64,000 bases of DNA from Pampus argenteus (taxonomy: Eukaryota > Chordata > Actinopteri > Scombriformes > Stromateidae), in assembly GCA_036937835.1 (NCBI GenBank), contig CM072873.1:13504001-13568000 (forward strand). The letters run 5' to 3'. The notes under the pieces were generated by a model. It saw only the letters and a list, made by a program, of their open reading frames with translations, made no database searches and had not been told where the DNA came from. Made by a program: the position numbers and the translations under genes. Of this stretch, positions 37,201-50,400 are shown in pieces; positions within the stretch are counted from its first letter, which is position 1; every line of letters starts with the position of its first letter.

Positions 37201-40200
37201 TTCACCTGTGCATGACGTTCTCATTCTGAACAGCTGCAAAACCTCCCAGGTAGAACTTGCATAGGTTGAGCAGTCCGAGCGCCAGATAGGACACAACAAA
37301 GGTCAAACCAAGAAGGGAATATGGTGTGGCACAACATTCAGAGACACTACAGAGAGAAAACAGTAACTTATGAGAAAAATTAAACATTTACAACGTCAGG
37401 TACAAATGCACACAAAGTAATAATATGTCCACATAATCACATCACACCTTGTGAGCAGGAAGAACATGATTCCCTGATGGGCTGCGGAGGTGCTGCCGGA
37501 CACGGTGTCTGAGCACAGCTGGACGGTGAACAGAACAAACCAGAATACACTGAAGAGCACAGGGACAGCAAACTGGTTCCACAGAGAGATTCCCACAGCC
37601 AGAAGTCTGTACAGCTCGATCACCTGAAGGAGCGGAAACAGACAGACAGCATGATAAGAAACGCAAACACAGGTCCTACAGTACAGAACAAAAACATCAA
37701 GAAAACCAGAAGTAATGAGCACACAGAGCATGTTGTTTTAATGATCATGAATGACAGAGATAAATGTCATATTCCTGATAAATAGAAATAGTATGTGCTA
37801 AAACCTAAAGGTCTTTAACCTGAAAAATTAACTTACATTTCTGAGTGATTACATAAACACAAAAAAAAATCATATAAAACAAACCTGTACGATATGTAAC
37901 CTTAATTTATTTCATTGACACGACAGAGCTTAAATAAAGCCACAATAAAACTCTTGCCGCTTTTTGAAAACTCGCCAAAGCTGTTCATTTCATTGTTTGC
38001 ATACAAGCCTCATGTTTTGTCATACATGTAGGAGATAAGAAACTACAAAAACTACAACCTATTTGTACAAATGTGATGTACTGTGAAAATGTTTTAACAG
38101 AAAAGAGAATAAGCATACCTCCAGCTGAAGCAGCTCTGTGTAGGCAGCCCTTGCCAGGCGATATGGCACAAAGAGATTTGAGAGAAGGAACAGAGCGATC
38201 CCCGCTCCGGTAAGCCCCATGGAGAAAGTGTTGACTGTTAGCAGTGCTGCATGAGGTGCAGCGCAGAGTCGGGTCGCCAGGGGGAGCATGTGAGCAGAGA
38301 ACAACCACACCTTTCTCGTCTTCATCAGGAAGGCACACAGTGTGCTGAGAATGATCTGACCTGAGACAAATACGTTACCACAACTGTGAAGCTAAAGCTT
38401 GGTTAGATGTAAACAAACTTGATAATGTTGATAGCCCTTTATAGTATATATAAAACAACAAACAGAACATTTTTGAATATTCACTAGTTACAGACTAATA
38501 CAACAGGGTCTAAAAGTTTTGTAAACATTTTGTTTAGGGACTCACTAGTCAGTGCAGAAACAAATCTGTTGAAGGCCAGAGAATCGAGGTACACTGCCCC
38601 TTCATAACCGTATAGCAGCTCCCCACGAACATAATCCCTGTAAAATTAAGAGGAGAAAAAAAGGGTTATATAAATGTATGTATATAGTATTTATGCATTT
38701 TGTTTTTATATGATACATGCCACCATAAAAAAATGCTTTAAGTAACTGTGTGCTGCATTGTATATATGTATAAAAAACTACATTTAGTTAATGTTAGCAC
38801 ACAGACACATCAGGTTGACGTATACTTGTTCAGAGGTACTTAAACTGCAGGAATTAACCTGTTTTCATACTTAATGAAATAAATAAAATTTTAAGATAAT
38901 TAAAGACAAAAATAAATTAACAAATTAAGCAATAAATAAGCAAATATACAAACATTTGAGATAATCATTTTATTCTTATTCTTACTAAAATTTTTCAAAA
39001 TAGGAACAACGTATATTGAACATTATGAAATTATTTCTCAGTGTATTGTGCATTGTGAATAAATGCAGTGAGTCTTTTGCTCAATTTGATCCATTTACTT
39101 GTCTAAGTAAATAAGTGAGCTTTCACCTTTTTATAGAATCAAGAAAGCAACCTTTAAAGAAACTGTCACCACTGCTTGTTTTCACATTACAAGACAAAGT
39201 GTACCAGCGAGTGAGTAGTAAACAGTGGCCTCAGCACAAGATACAGTATACTCTGTCTCTAAAATTAAATATCAGGCTGAAGGATACTGGATACACAGAG
39301 GGAAGGGGATCTGTGACTGCAGGCGAGCTTTGTCAGAGGAAAAAAACTGATCTTGATACAGTGTAGTAGTAGTAACAACGGTAGAAGTATTAAAAGTAGG
39401 GCATCTCACTTGGAAATCTGATGTCCCATGTATAGGAGGAGAGCAGCAAGGATATGGAGGTATAGCATCACAATGTGCCTTAATGGCAGAACCAACACCA
39501 CCGCATTTATCACATGACCTGGAAAGATTGAGGTGACTAAGCTCATAAAAAGGTAGAAAATATACACACAGGAAACACACAATGTCCATATTAATTCTGG
39601 CAATGTTGACTTAACTTATCAGGCTGAGTAAGAAAAGCCAGAAAGAGTGTAAAATCCCACAGCTACACATCGTTCAACGGCTTTTAAAGGTCATGTCACA
39701 AATATATTCAGAACAAATTCAAAGTGGAAAACAGAGAATATATTGTTGGAAGGATAAAATCCCACTTCTTGTAGTAGCTGTGGGTTTTTTCAGTTTTTAA
39801 TACAATACTTAAGCTCCCAACTTCCAATATGTACTTTGAAAGAGTTGCTTGTGACGGTTGCTTTAATAATTCCTTCTTAGTGTGACTCCAATCTAAAAGA
39901 TGGGGGACAAGATCCACGGCCACGAAATAACTGAATCAGTTGGCAAAATTTAAATGGTGCCTTCCACAGCTCAAGTTTTTTTAGAGCATAATTCCCTTAA
40001 GTTAAGTTATGCCAGACAGTGTTTCCTTGCTGAGCTGCATCACAGCGATAATAACACACAAAAAGAATCCTAAAAAGACTATAACTTTGAAAGATAATAT
40101 TTATTTTAACTCAGACAGGGTTCTCTGTCAAAACCAAAACTGTGGATTTTGTCCCCCTTCACTTAAATTATACAGTAATTACATTATTAAGGAATCCCTT

Positions 40201-40559
40201 CACAGCTGTATGGACAGCAGAAATTATTAATAACCCTTACAGGATACATATGGCAATGTAAGCACTGTTTTAAGACAGACTTGACAAATGTGAACCGATT
40301 ATTCTCAGAAAAAAAATAATTTAACACTGAACAAATGTAGATGAAACAGTATTTAATGAACTTTTAATGAAGTACCGTATGCATACGTACCAAGGTAGTA
40401 CATGTTCCAGATGACATATTTGTATTTGAAGAGCATGTCTTCATTTTTGGCTTTGAGGTGCTCTGTTAACCCTTCAATGTCACATTTATAAAGCAGGTCC
40501 AGCACCAGTATGCTCGGCACCCTGAGGGCAACATTGGCCAACTCTTCCAGACGAGGCAT
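34219..40559 (-). CDS. rnf145: RNF145-like multi-span membrane RING E3 ligase
   Basis: There are ten coding exons: 40391-40559, 39410-39518, 38546-38637, 38119-38360, 37448-37623, 37206-37346, 36336-36518, 36059-36206, 35464-35820, 34219-35025. Phases join to 807 aa. Known role: RNF145 is an ER, sterol-responsive ubiquitin ligase acting with Insigs on HMG-CoA reductase and on SCAP. Seen: an N-terminal TRC8-like multi-span domain beginning LANVALRVPSILVLDLLYK, and conserved membrane segments such as AECC-type ECCATPYSLLGLTF, GVTEGVTLLLLALQTGL and FFHMDFWLLI. A RING-H2 follows across the last splice junction (CSIC, CGHFFHGNC, CPMC). The C-terminal tail (about 220 aa, Ser/Gln/Asp-rich) is longer than the mammalian one. 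RNF139 is the alternative, but the N-terminus and RING flank (LYVQETCPMC) favour RNF145. Fish have two copies and I cannot say which this is. Confidence 0.9.
36990..37115. repeat. Fragment of the TTAA foldback family
   Basis: It shares ttctagtgtcaaactct plus flanking similarity with 32471-32487. The termini are lost. It lies in an rnf145 intron. Confidence 0.4.
39684..40296. mobile_element. Degenerate TTAA MITE in rnf145 intron 1
   Basis: The left end is TTAAAGGTCATGTCAC. The right end has the shared terminus tgttttaagacagacttgac. The internal phrase 'tgggggacaa.atccac' occurs twice in opposite orientation (39900-39918 and 40145-40160), consistent with long inverted arms. Confidence 0.6.
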
Positions 40560-40593
40560 CTTGGTACCAACTTTTTTGGTGAGCAGAGCACAT

Positions 40594-40682
40594 GTGTGTC
40601 ACATGCTGTTAGCTAACCGTTTCACTCTACAGGACACGCACTACTAACAGCTTCTCTACTGTTTTTCTCATCTTCTTGTCAT
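40594..40682 (-). promoter_or_regulatory. Upstream ORFs in the rnf145 leader
   Basis: The exon holding the start codon begins at 40682 after an acceptor (gtgtttcag). Its leader has four upstream ATGs: a 4-codon ORF at 40682, a 14-codon ORF at 40671, a bare ATG-TGA at 40604, and one at 40593 that runs past the main ATG in another frame. The main ATG has A at -3. Translational control is inferred. Confidence 0.65.
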
Positions 40683-40792
40683 CTGAAACACACACAAAAA
40701 AAAACCTTTAGGTTAGGCTACTCAGAGGCACAAGAGTTCACCAAAGATGGCCAAGAATAAATTTTTGTCAGTATATATTAATTCCTAATGTT

Positions 40793-40821
40793 ATAATAAT
40801 AATAATAATGATAATAATAAT
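40793..40821. repeat. (AAT)n microsatellite
   Basis: An imperfect ATA/AAT run of about 29 bp in the rnf145 5' intron. Confidence 0.8.
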
Positions 40822-41149
40822 TGGACACAGACAAGTAGCAGAACATTGATGGATACGACGGATTAACCAATTCTAAAATAAAATCAGTTGCAGCCTTTCA
40901 GTACTCCTGCTTCAACAAATTAACTGGGAATTGGCAACATTTGCGGTCTGCATGTCAGCAGTGCTCGCAGATTGCTCTTATGAAGTGGGCCCTTGGACCA
41001 TTTGGTCCTATCCTGTGTAACATCGCCTGACAGCTGCAAATATGTACAAAAATATTTTATAACAGGAAAGAAAAAAATATAACTGATATAACTATTATTA
41101 TTAATGTGATGTCTTCAAATATTAAAATTAAAACTACTTGGCAATTCAG

Positions 41150-41442
41150 AGTTGCAGCAATTAGTTGATAAATCGATTAGTTGGCAACTATTAAATTAAT
41201 TTCCAATTATTTTAATAATAATAAAAATGTTTGAATTTTCTAAATTCCAGCTTCTCAAATGTGAATATTTTCTGGTTTCTTTAGACGTCTGTTACAGTAA
41301 AGTTAATATCTTGTGGACAATCAAGACATTTGATGTGTTTCGCTTTGGGCTATCAACATTTCTTTATGAAACAAACAACTAAACGATTAACCAGGAAACT
41401 AATTGACAGATTATTAAATAATGAAAATAACTTACAGCCCTA
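41150..41442. mobile_element. hAT-like MITE, second copy
   Basis: The ends are GTTGCAGC and ACAGCCCTA, with internal 'gataaatcgattag' and 'ttctggtttctttagac' phrases typical of the family at 580-893. It lies in the long 5' intron of rnf145. A further fragment of the same family follows at about 41445-41500. Confidence 0.65.
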
Positions 41443-41747
41443 ACACAAAAATATTCAGTTTACTGTCATAGAAGACTAAACAACAGACTTTTTATAGTCT
41501 CTATTGTCCTTTTTATTATGAGTTAAATGATTTTAGGACTTTTCAATTACCTACATATGGAGGCAAACAGAGACTCCACATTATGTCCAACCAGGCCAAC
41601 CGTTACTTAGCTCTTGATTTCTACTTTACACATTTTTACAGATAATTAACACCACAGAGGTGCAGGAATTAGACAGTATAAATAAGGTATGACTTTCACA
41701 AAGCCTTTAAGTTGCTGGCATTTTAAAACTGAAACTGGTTCACTTAC

Positions 41748-41860
41748 TTTGCACAGTGACAGTCATCACAGCCGAACAGCCATTTGCTAGCTAGTAGCAG
41801 CTGCTGGTAGTTAGCTTTCACAGCGGCCAGCAACATGTTTTCATGGCTCTGCCGATATTC
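41748..41860 (-). other. rnf145: Probable non-coding first exon of rnf145
   Basis: A consensus donor (minus strand GCAAA|GTAAGTG) ends at 41748. It precedes the acceptor at 40682, making a 5' UTR intron of about 1.07 kb. The 5' limit is uncertain. Confidence 0.45.
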
Positions 41861-42077
41861 TGTCACTTCCGCTTGTCAAAGATAGTTAGAAACAGTCGTC
41901 ATGGAGACAGCGACTGTGAATATCTCATATTCAACGATATAGGGAAGAGTAAAGAGATTTTAAATGCAATGTTGTGATTCCTGTCGCTTGCGTGGACATT
42001 TCCCGTGTACAACGTCACGTCAAAACCCACCAATCAGGTTGAAGTATTCTTGATTTCAAAATAAATGTTTTAAGCTA

Positions 42078-42215
42078 ATACTACTACTACTACTATTACA
42101 TCTACTAACACTACTAGTCGTAATAATTTTATTAATAATAATGATACTACTACTACAACAATTACTACTACGACTAATAATATTAATATTGATAATGATG
42201 GTACAACTGTTATTA
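42078..42215. repeat. Imperfect ACT/ATT trinucleotide tract
   Basis: It is built of tac/act/att units with many interruptions over about 140 bp. Confidence 0.7.
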
Positions 42216-43492
42216 CTAATACATTTTGTGCTGCCTTATTTTTTTAGCAACATTGTGCACCTTCAACTTCCTTAGCAGCCATTTTTGTATACAAAATCAA
42301 TACATTTCAATAAAAATGTAGAACTTAAATAACGTATAAGAATATTATATATATATCTTCTCAGTAGAGGATAATATGCTGGTCAAATATTTTAGAACAT
42401 CCTAATTTTTCCAGTTATTTATTACAATTCAAGTTGTGCAAGCCCAATGAATGGTACAAAGTACTGAACAGCCAGAGGTTTAAAAAAGGTTTGGTTACCC
42501 AAAACTTAAAAATAATGTAAATTTCAGAATTATACAAAAAGGTGTATTAACTTTTTTTAACAGCTTAAATAATAATAACAGCTTCAAGCTGTTTGTTGTA
42601 CCTGCCTGTGCATTCATCCTTCATACCATCATCCATCTATTATCAGGGTTTGTCTCGCTGCTCTCTGTCCCCAAAGCAGCGTAGCTTCTTCCTCCACACA
42701 GGGTCTCTCAAATAGATAATCCTTTGTTTACCCAAACAAATAAATTATAAATCAGATAGGACAGCTTGTGACTGACTCTTTTAGGGTCATGTTTTTTGTC
42801 TACAAAGTGCAGATGTGCTGTTATAATTGCAACTTCTCAGAAAAAGGTGACTAATATGCAGAAAATACATTTCCTATGTGTGGGCTGAGATGTTTTCTGT
42901 TTTTGCCGACACATTTGGTAGAGGCTGTTTCCTGTAGATATTTGAGTCCTCTTTGGCCTAAAAGATTTCTTAGATTTTTGCACTCTTAAACTGATTAGTC
43001 AAAAATAATTTTTCGTTAGCCTTAATCCCTGCATGAAGAAGAAACAGGAGCTGATGATTAGAATAAGAAGAAAAGACTATACGCAGTAAAGTATGCAAAT
43101 GAATCAAATAGGCTACACAAGTGATGAAAACAAAACTGTAGTGTCAATGAAACAACCCCGTTCCCTGCAAAAAGCATTGCCATGATGGTATCAGATGAAA
43201 CATCATGTAAACTGATAGCAGAGCTTCTGACACTATTAGGCGGTTTGCTGAAACACCTGTGACAGGATGCACCTGCCAAACAGACTTCATGCAGCAAACC
43301 AAATCTGAATTCTTCTCTTGCACGTAGCATTGAAGAGATCCTAAAAATACACATTGAAGTTGATTTGCTGTTTGTTTCTTGATCTTTGTGTCATACTGTA
43401 CATATGTCACATATGTTTCTAAGATGCATCTGCACTGATGCTCTCTTCATTATTTCTTTTTTTTTGTTGAAATAACTCCTGTATGATATACA

Positions 43493-43800
43493 CTACTGTG
43501 TAAACATTTTAGGCATTTACAACAGCACCAGGTCTCACAGGGACACCTGCACAAAGTTTTTCAAGGTATTTGGCAGGTCAGTTGTTCCTGCATGTTGCAG
43601 AACTTGCCTCAGTTCTTCAGGCGTCTCCGTTGCTTCTTGGACTGACCCTATGATGTTGAGATCAGGGCTCCCCGGGGGACAAACTGTCTGTTGTTCTTCT
43701 TGTTGCTGCAAATATATATTTGTAAGACTCACTGTATGTTTGGGGTCCTTATCGCGATGCAGAATACATTTGGGACCAATCAGATGCCTCCTCCTGTTGG
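43493..43800 (-). mobile_element. Tc1/mariner-like transposon relic
   Basis: The minus strand encodes a decayed transposase C-terminus. It shows HRDKDPKHT (the DNDPKHTS region of Tc1) and then PPGSPDLNII (SPDLNPIE, which carries the last catalytic acid region), followed by a coil-like end (ATETPEELRQVL...). The 5' half is missing and the ORF is degenerate. The outer end, 'actgtgtaaacattttaggca', resembles the known terminal repeat of a fish Tc1 family. Confidence 0.75.
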
Positions 43801-44170
43801 AGGGACAGCAAACTGAATGAAAATATGTAAACATAAACATATGACTACTATGTACAAGCAAAAAGGTAAAAAAAAAAGATATATACATATAGAAACAACA
43901 AAAGGACAACAACATACAATGTCTGTAGATGTAGACTGTAAACAAAGCTGTTTAAGAGTGCTTGAATATATTTTGACAGTGTTGGATGACTGAGTGAACT
44001 GTTCATAAGTGTGACAGTGAGGGGGAAGTAACTGTTCATGTGTCTGATGGTTTTAGGAGAAGTAGGAACAGGTAATGTCTAAAGGAGACTGCAGTGACTT
44101 TCTCTGCCCATTTTCTGATGGATGTGCAGAAAAGTAAAACTGGAGGCAGGTTGTTCTGCCAGGAAATTAG

Positions 44171-44180
44171 TATAAAAATA
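44171..44180 (+). promoter_or_regulatory. TATA box of cpxm1
   Basis: TATAAAAATA lies 250 bp upstream of the cpxm1 ATG. Transcription would start near 44200-44205 and give a leader of about 220 nt. A (GAG)n run at 44311-44329 falls inside the leader. Confidence 0.5.
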
Positions 44181-44310
44181 GAGGACCTGGAAAGTAAAGC
44201 CTGAACTTGCATGCAGTGTCTTTAGTTCTGCAACCATTAAACGGCGCAACATCATAACATCGTGACAGTTTTTCGCGGGAATTCCTGGAAGGAGAGGAGG
44301 TGGGGTTGAG

Positions 44311-44329
44311 GAGGAGGAGGAGGAGGAGG
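44311..44329. repeat. (GAG)n tract
   Basis: A short purine trinucleotide run in the probable cpxm1 5' UTR. Confidence 0.7.
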
Positions 44330-44421
44330 GATGTGGATGGACTGGAGGTTTGTCATCTCTACATTAGACTGGCCAGGGATTTTTTTTCCCCCTTACTCTG
44401 CAGCTGGAAACAAAGAACAAG

Positions 44422-47400
44422 ATGGAAAAGTCAGTGTGCCTGTTGGCTGCAGTGATTCTTCTGGGAGGTTTTTTAGATGCAGCGCAGATTAACGATTCAA
44501 CGATTGAGAGTTATTATTCCTCTTCTTCTTCTTCGATCAACTCGACTTTAAAGTCGGTGACTGTGGAGCCGCAGAGTCACAGCAGAGACGGACAAACTGC
44601 AACAACAGCAGAGACAAAGTTGCTCACCACCACTGTCACAAACAAACAGCTGGACACCAAAAGCAGCACAGAAGTGAAGAGCAGCAAAGAGGAAGAATCA
44701 GATGAGAAGACAGAAGATGAGAAGACTCAACTGGGTAAGACAAAAAACTACATCTGAACTTCAGCCAAACAGTCCAAGCTAACATTCCCATGAAGCCAGA
44801 GAGGCCTTAGGTTAACGAAACCCAATTATTAATGTTAATTTAGTGAAGTTAATTAATGATGCCTTCAGGGACCAGTTGAGCATTGGAATTACAGCTGCTC
44901 AGTTCAGCGAGTGCAAACCTGTAAATCAACATTGTTTATGCGGTCAAAAAAATAATAAAGTAGTCTAAAATGTCATGAAGTAGTAATATAAAAAACTTGT
45001 TACAAAGTTTATCAAAGAAAAGGTTTAAAAAATTAAATATTAGCTTACATAATGTTCCTGCTGTTTCCCACATTTGTTAAAGCTCACCAAATAAAACACT
45101 GAAAAGGAACAGCCAGGCTAGATAAACCACAAGGAAAATAGAGTTCCTATTGCAATTTCCTGTAACCCAAGGGAATATCTTCAAATAACTTGCGTGACAA
45201 ACTATTCAAATTACTGCCATAGAAGATGAAGAAAACCAACATATTTGAATATGCAAAGAAAAAATGGAACCAGTAAGTGTTGCATTTTTTTTTCTGGGAA
45301 AAAAGAGGATAATCAGTTATAAAGATTGTTGCATAAATTCTCTTGAAAACTAATTGATTAATGAAGTAACTGTTTCAGCTTTATAGAGGATTTAATAAGA
45401 AAAGTTCTTTAGATTAGTGAACTTGTTTGTTTGACACATTTGTTAGAGCGCACAACCTAAAATCTCCCAAACCACCACCACCCAGTCTCTTTACAAATAC
45501 TTCTTGTTTTGAATTCATGTGTATAACATATTTAAGGATGCAACTCGACGATTATTTTTGTCAGAAGTTAGTGAAAAACGTCCATAGCAATTTCCGATAG
45601 CTCAAGGGAAAATTGCTTGTTTTGTCCAACATTCAAAATATGAAAATATTAACATTTCAAAAGCTAGAATCAGTATATTTTGTGCAACCAATTGAATAAT
45701 TAACTAACAAATTATACAAATGATTGTTTCAGCTCCAAATACTATACGTATGAATAAGGGATTTGTTTTTGTTTGGCTAACTTTTTCTTTAGTTATGAAT
45801 ATGTTGCACTGAAAACATTGTTTGACCTAATAAGATCAACCAAAACTGTTTTGACAGAATGTGTCATCTTTGTGATTGAGGGGAACAGTATTAGTCTTTT
45901 CCAAAACCATAAAATGTCCTGCAGCTGTAGCTTTCATCCTCCTTGCTCTGCTAAACATTTGACTTTACTCTCTCTTGGCCTCCCTTGGCATCTCAAATTA
46001 CATTCAAACTATCCAGAGGTTCGCTTATCTGCAGTCCACTTTTCCTCCACTCCCCCAGACAAGCAGAGCAGGCAGAGGAGGAGGAAGGGCTTCCAAACTT
46101 CCACTGAACTGATCCAGGATGATTAGGAATATTTCACATAATATAACGACCGCTGGCTGCTCAAATTACATCAGCCATGAATTTGCTTACTCAGACGAGG
46201 AGAATGAGAGTTTAACCCCTCAGAGCCGTTTCTGCATCTCCAGACAGACACAAACATAAAGATTATATCTCCTAAATGTTTATGGCTCTCCACCAGACTG
46301 TCCTCCTCTCGGCCTGGAGTCTCTTCGGGTTGATGACAGCCAGATCCATGCCTCTTCTTATCCACGGACAGGTCTGGGTCCTCACAGGGGAAGACTGAAT
46401 ATCCAGGTTGGTATTAATCACTGCATTTGATTATACTGAGACATCAGAGTGACAATCCTACTGGGTCCTTTCAGATGATTTAAACAACATGTATATCCAT
46501 AAATACAATTACAATTGTATTTCATTATCAGTTAATATGCCTGATTAATTGACTAATTGTTTGGTCTATAAAATGTCATAGAATAGTTTAAATGGTCATA
46601 ACAAGTTCCCAGAACTAATAGACTATAAAATAAATTGCCCAAACGCTCCATCAATGTTTTTTATCTGCTTTTATTGCCGTGTAAAATCACTAATGTAATA
46701 AAACTTCAGTGACTGCATTTGCTATAGAAAACTATATTTTTGAGTACTTTTATATAGTTTTTCTAGTGGCTGGAGTCTCTGTGAACTATTTCATAACCAC
46801 CTCCCCTCCTGTTCTACAGTCAGATCAATACCACAATCGCACAAAGCTCCACACTGAGACAGAGCCAAGAAGTTTCTTAAAACAAAATATTTCTGCATAA
46901 CGAAACTGCATGTTTTTTTGTTTTTTTTTAGTCTGGCCTTTATGATGAGGATATGTACGATGGAGCCTGGTGCGCAGACTACAAGGACCAGCACCAGTGG
47001 CTTGAAGTGGACGCCCTCCATCTCACTCTGTTCACTGGAGTCATCCTGCAAGGCCGAAACTCCATCTGGAGGTCAGATAGTATCACGATCACAATCTCGA
47101 GAGATTATTGTTCCAAAATGAGACATCTACCATCTGATAAAAATTATTGACACACAAAACACGAGTGGTTTACACAAGTAATTGGTTGATACTGAAGAAG
47201 GATGTCAAGCATTTCGGTGTAGGTTGTCTAAATTCTGTGCAACAGAGCACAAAGTTCTTTATTTAGGGGCTCAGTGCATTTAGGTCTTTGCACTTCATCT
47301 GTCCTCTCCGTGTTCATTATAGCTGGCACTGGGTCAAAACCTACAAAGTCCAGCTGAGTAACGACACTGTGGACTGGGAACCGTGCATGAATGGGACAGA

Positions 47401-50400
47401 GGAAGCGGTAAGAATGTCTTTTGTTTGGATCTCAGACAAATGGAAAACAGATTTTTGCCGAAGTGAAATATTGTATGTATATAGCTGAACTGAAATTTGT
47501 GGTTGACAATATAACAGTTTAACAGACTACATAACACCATATAAATATATAGTATATGAGAATAGTATATAAATATAGATAATTAATGTTAAGATAAGGA
47601 TTTATTGTTTCATGTCAGTTGCCAAATAATTTGTCTCCTATGCCAAAATCCAAATGTGTATTCAGATTTAAATGTGGAATATGGATGAAGGTTTGAATCT
47701 CAACCAAAAACAGGGTTTTCCTAAAATTGTTCAAGACCATGTATGTGATGTTACATTGAATTTGTTCAGATATTTGAAGGGAATCAAGATCCAGAGACTC
47801 CAGTGCTCGCACTCTTTCCAGTTCCCGCCGTTGCCCGTTACATCCGCATCAACCCGCAGACCTGGTACGAGAACGGCACCATCTGCCTCAGAGCTGAAAT
47901 ACTCGGCTGCCGTGTTAAGGGTAGGTAAAAATATCCGGTATTAGTAGGCATCAAGATGTTCAAAGCTGTTTTGTAAGGGATAGTTGAGAGTCTGTCCATC
48001 AAGCAAAGGAAACCAAGTTTACAAAACCTCATGTTCTGTTTCCTCGTAGGTCCACATGACATTTACACTTCAGAGCAAGAACCAGGATCAAAAGACCGTC
48101 TGGATTTCAGACAGCACAACTACAAAGAGATGAGGAAGGTTAGAGAGTGAGAAGAAGGGCTGCAAGGCAGCACACGCATGATGACTAACATTGGTTCCCC
48201 TGAAGCTAATGCCAAAGTTTTGACTCAGGCTGTAAACAGTTTGCAGATTTATTCAAAGTTCAGATTTAAACCTTTGAAGACCTTTAGTCCAACGTGTCTT
48301 CTTAACCCTGAAGCTCATGAAGTCTGTGACCGAGGAGTGCCCAGACATCACCCGCATCTACACCATAGGGAAGAGCTACATGGGTCTCAAGCTCTACGTC
48401 ATGGAGATCTCAGATAACCCCGGCAAACATGAACTTGGTAAAACTTCTTCTAAGTCTTCTTCAGAGTTTATCAGGTTTTTCAAGTTACCCCGAGTTTAGC
48501 TGCTCAGGGGCCCAGTTGAACATCCTCCAGTGTTTACACAGGCCTGTTTCTGCAGCAGCGCCACACAGGAAGCCTCTCTTATGTAAATAAACTGATAATG
48601 ATTTGAAATTGGAGGGTGCACACTCACCACCAAAAACACAGATTTCTTTGTCACACTGTCTTCAGTTGCAGGCTCATAACATTGAATTGTGGCCACTCTA
48701 AAGAGTGCCAAAGAGTACATTTTGTCTTTCTTTTCTTCTAAGTCAAACGTGGCATAAACACATTTCAAAATTGCTTCACCACCAAAAGAGAGCAATAGGA
48801 ATTTAGGTTATTTATGTGTTTACAGCTAATATTAATTTCAGTGGTTTCATGGTTAAATAGACACTGGTGCCAAATCCAAGAAGCTGAGGCATTGCACATT
48901 CTTCGTTTATTAGTAAGAACTAAAAGAAATGCTGATGTATCATGCAGATTCTGGGTCTTTATAGTCTTGTTCTTTATATTCAGTCATGTCTGTCATCTAG
49001 TCTGGCCAATCCATGTATGATTATTGGCAAAATACAGTTACATCTCCACACTGTTACCAATCGAAAAGGTTTGAATGTTTTCCTGACGTGTCTCTGGGCT
49101 TTAGCTTAAGAATACAGTTGCTTTCATGATTAGTGAGAACTTTAAGGTGACGTTATGTCTTGGCACAAGTAAAGGGACTCTATGTATTAGGTCCCTGATT
49201 TTCTCTCTTGGCAGGTGAACCTGAGTTTCGGTACGTGGCAGGAATGCATGGAAACGAGGCTCTTGGCCGAGAGCTGGTCCTCAACCTCATGCAGTACTTA
49301 TGCCGTCAATACAAGAAGGGCAACCAACGTATCGTCCGGCTGGTCACTGAGACACGAATCCACCTCCTGCCCTCTATGAACCCTGACGGATATGAAGAAG
49401 CTTACAAGAAGGTTAAGTGACTTAGATTTAATGGGTTCATTAGTTGTGGTCTGTCCATGTTGCTTTAAATTAAAATAGGCATTTTGTTTTAATATTGTGC
49501 AAACAAAGATGAATGGATAGCTTTGCACAAAGTAAAAACAAACCTTAATATCATTCTTTCACTCTTTAAACAGCATGGTGATAAAAATTTGGTACCCCAT
49601 GTTTAGTTAAAATGATGATACTGATTGGTGACAGAGCTGCTCCCATCTCTCTTGGTAGAGGGTACATTTATTAAGTTGTTCATTCATATCCTAGATGCTG
49701 GCATGGTTTTTGTCCAGTATGTATTATGAACTCATTATTCATTATTCTGATTGATTGATCTGCTGCAGGGCTCGGAGTTGGCTGGCTGGGCTCATGGACG
49801 GTACACCTTTGAAAATATAGACCTGAATCATAACTTTCCGGACTTGAACACCATCATGTGGGATGCTCAAGAGGCAGCAGCAGACAAATCCAAAGTCTCC
49901 AACCACTACATCCCCATCCCAGAGTACTACACCAGAGAAGACGCCATCGTGAGAGATGTTACGGCTTCACAACAGTGGAGCTGTACTCGACACTGAAAAA
50001 AATAAATACACATTGTTGAAAAGCTCAGGAATATGTTTGTAGAATTTGAACATGTTGTCGCCATCTGGTGGTGATATTGAGAACAACAGCAGTGCAGGCC
50101 AGTTAAAGACACTAAAATCACGAAAATATTAATTCATAAAAGTAACAGTTCAACAAATCATAAGAATCAGAAAAAGGGGTGACATGTAAAAGATCTTGTT
50201 TCACCCGTTCATCAAGCCATAAATGTAGGGCAAAGTGAACAGCAGCTGTTGTTAGAGTCGTATACCGACAGTTTGTGGAGAGGAAAAGAGCAAAAGTTTT
50301 CATTTCAGTGGCATGCAAGCCTCTGAATGTCCTCAGATCAGGAAGCCAAACACATGTTGAAGCTCTGCCTGCCTTTATAAAAAAGTGGCAATGGAGTATA

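Larger units (their letters stand above)
41861..44170. other. Intergenic region between rnf145 and cpxm1
   Basis: These genes are head to head, so both promoters lie in this gap. The gap contains an imperfect trinucleotide tract (42078-42215) and a decayed Tc1-like transposon (43493-43800). No host coding exon was seen. Confidence 0.55.

Noticed and set aside
42078..42215. Periodic trinucleotide pattern resembling an array
   Set aside because: It is simple-sequence DNA. There is no repeat-spacer structure, so it is not a CRISPR array.
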